Below, piece by piece: positions 14,270 through 15,224 of a stretch of 15,224 nt of DNA. The position numbers were made by a program, and so were the translations under genes. Under the pieces are notes generated by a model. It made no database searches. It was not told the DNA's origin and was given only the letters and a program-made list of their open reading frames with translations. Source of the stretch: QHXN01 sp040509515 (GTDB lineage: Bacteria > Acidobacteriota > Blastocatellia > Pyrinomonadales > Pyrinomonadaceae); contig JBEVKV010000373.1 in NCBI GenBank assembly GCA_040509515.1, forward strand, positions 1 to 15,224. Reading direction: 5' to 3'. Every line of letters begins with the position of its first letter. The stretch's first letter is position 1.

Positions 14270-15195
14270 ACGACGCGGAACCGAATAACCCCTCCCACTT
14301 CTGGCCGAGCCTGCCGTTCGAGGAGTGGCGCGAGACTTACTACCTGCTCCACATGTGGACGCAGGTCGTCGGCAAGGTGAAGCTCTCGATGAACCCGAAT
14401 GTGAACCACTGGTGGCATGTGCCGCTTTACGTCAGCGCGCGCGGGCTGACGACCGCAGCGATGCACTACCCCGGCAGAAGCTTTCAGATAGACTTCGACT
14501 TCATCGACCACCAACTGCTCGTGCGCGACAGCAACGCCCGGACACTCTCGCTCGACCTCGGCGAGACGCGTTCCGTGGCGGACTTTTATCAAGGGCTGAA
14601 GTCGCAACTCGAATCGCTACGCATCTGGATGAACATCTGGACGACGCCGGTCGAGGTCGAAAACCCGATCCCCTTCGAGCAGGACGAGCAGTCCCGGCGC
14701 TACAACCCGGAGCACGCCCAACGCTTCTGGCACGCGCTCGTTCAGGCCGACAGGGTCTTTCAGATGTTCCGCTCGGGCTTCATCGGCAAGTGCAGCCCTG
14801 TCCACTTCTTCTGGGGCAGCTTCGACCTCGCGGTCACGCGCTTCTCCGGCCGCCCCGCGCCCGAGCATCCCGGCGCGCCGGGCGTGGCCGACTCCGTCAC
14901 GCGCGAGGCTTACTCGCACGAGGTTTCGAGCGCGGGCTTCTGGCCGGGCGGCCCGGCGCTGCCCGAGCCCATCTTCTACTCCTACGCCTACCCCGAGCCG
15001 GCGGGCTTCAAGGACGCGCGGGTCAGACCCGAACGCGCCTACTACAACAACGACTTCAAGGAGTTCGTCCTGCCCTACGAGGCCGTGCGCGCCTCCGAGA
15101 TTCCCGACGCGGAACTCTTTTACTTCCTGCAAGACACCTACGAGGCGGCCGCCATCAAAGGCAACTGGGATCGCGCCGCGCTCGAACGCCAGTGA
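14266..15195 (+). CDS. DUF5996 family protein
   Basis: A 309-residue soluble protein that matches the DUF5996 pattern as I know it. WPSLPFEEWRETYYLLHMWTQVVGK is followed by NHWWHVPLYVSARGLTT, IDFDFIDHQL, the DFYQGL helix, PIPFEQDE, and the block SPVHFFWGSFDLAVTRFSGR. Then come the C-terminal SHEVSSAGFWPGG, FYSYAYPEP and EFVLPYEAVR segments. The many conserved Trp, His and Tyr residues suggest a buried polar pocket. No biochemical role is established to my knowledge. The ATG at 14266 has GGAG about eight bases upstream and overlaps the preceding membrane-protein stop. It is the last complete gene; 29 bases remain after it. Confidence 0.85.
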   Translation: MNDAEPNNPSHFWPSLPFEEWRETYYLLHMWTQVVGKVKLSMNPNVNHWWHVPLYVSARGLTTAAMHYPGRSFQIDFDFIDHQLLVRDSNARTLSLDLGETRSVADFYQGLKSQLESLRIWMNIWTTPVEVENPIPFEQDEQSRRYNPEHAQRFWHALVQADRVFQMFRSGFIGKCSPVHFFWGSFDLAVTRFSGRPAPEHPGAPGVADSVTREAYSHEVSSAGFWPGGPALPEPIFYSYAYPEPAGFKDARVRPERAYYNNDFKEFVLPYEAVRASEIPDAELFYFLQDTYEAAAIKGNWDRAALERQ

Positions 15196-15198
15196 CCG

Positions 15199-15220
15199 GG
15201 CGGGCGTCCGCCGAATTTAT
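15199..15220 (+). terminator. Possible weak terminator after the DUF5996 gene
   Basis: GGCGG (15199-15203) pairs with CCGCC (15208-15212) over a four-base loop, followed by the AT-rich GAATTTAT. The stem is short and the window ends here, so it may be incomplete or incidental. Confidence 0.25.
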
Positions 15221-15224
15221 ATCC

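Overview
The window is about two-thirds G+C, densely coding, and holds fifteen protein genes: five on the minus strand (1-4841) and ten on the plus strand (4961-15195). No tRNA, rRNA, CRISPR array, transposase, integrase or phage gene was seen. The largest gap between genes is 227 bases (7343-7569). The gene set suggests a Gram-negative, soil-type chromosome: futalosine-route menaquinone genes, a DICT-GAF-GGDEF protein, a DUF5996 protein, and heptanucleotide repeats between genes. The best guess is an Acidobacteriota member of the Blastocatellia/Pyrinomonadales type. That is an inference from gene content, not proof.

Minus strand, reading from 4841 down to 1: mqnA (chorismate dehydratase), mqnC (radical SAM dehypoxanthine futalosine cyclase), a small YaeQ-like PD-(D/E)XK-fold protein, a COG3375-type GNAT acetyltransferase, and an M20-family metallohydrolase cut by the window edge. 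mqnA and mqnC are two steps of the futalosine menaquinone pathway; mqnB, mqnD and mqnE are not here. The M20 protein has substitutions at three of the usual active-site positions.

Plus strand, 4961-7342: a tightly packed run of a cyclase/kynurenine-formamidase-like hydrolase, a single-domain cupin, an alkyltransferase-like (ATL) DNA repair protein with a possible sliding-clamp-binding C-terminus, a YbjQ/UPF0145 protein and a PaaI-type hotdog thioesterase. A near-consensus promoter sits so close to the first ATG that its mRNA may be leaderless.

Plus strand, 7343-9354: an AT-richer leader with two palindromes, then a diguanylate cyclase (DICT, GAF, GGDEF) closed by a strong intrinsic terminator.

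Plus strand, 9450-13642: the two halves of a heterodimeric ABC exporter. One has the degenerate Walker B residue (Asp for Glu) and the other the degenerate signature (LSVGQ), so one ATP site should be impaired and one canonical. A four-helix membrane protein gene lies between the halves. After them come a five-helix membrane protein and a DUF5996 protein whose genes overlap by four bases.

Four intergenic gaps (near 1160-1236, 2632-2699, 3862-3889 and 11695-11715) carry different sequences that all repeat with a period of seven bases, several folding as hairpins. They touch start-codon regions and, in one case, a stop codon. I see no clear new defence or biosynthetic system. The items most worth a second look are the altered M20 active site, the heptad repeats, the clamp-motif ATL protein and the membrane gene inside the ABC pair.
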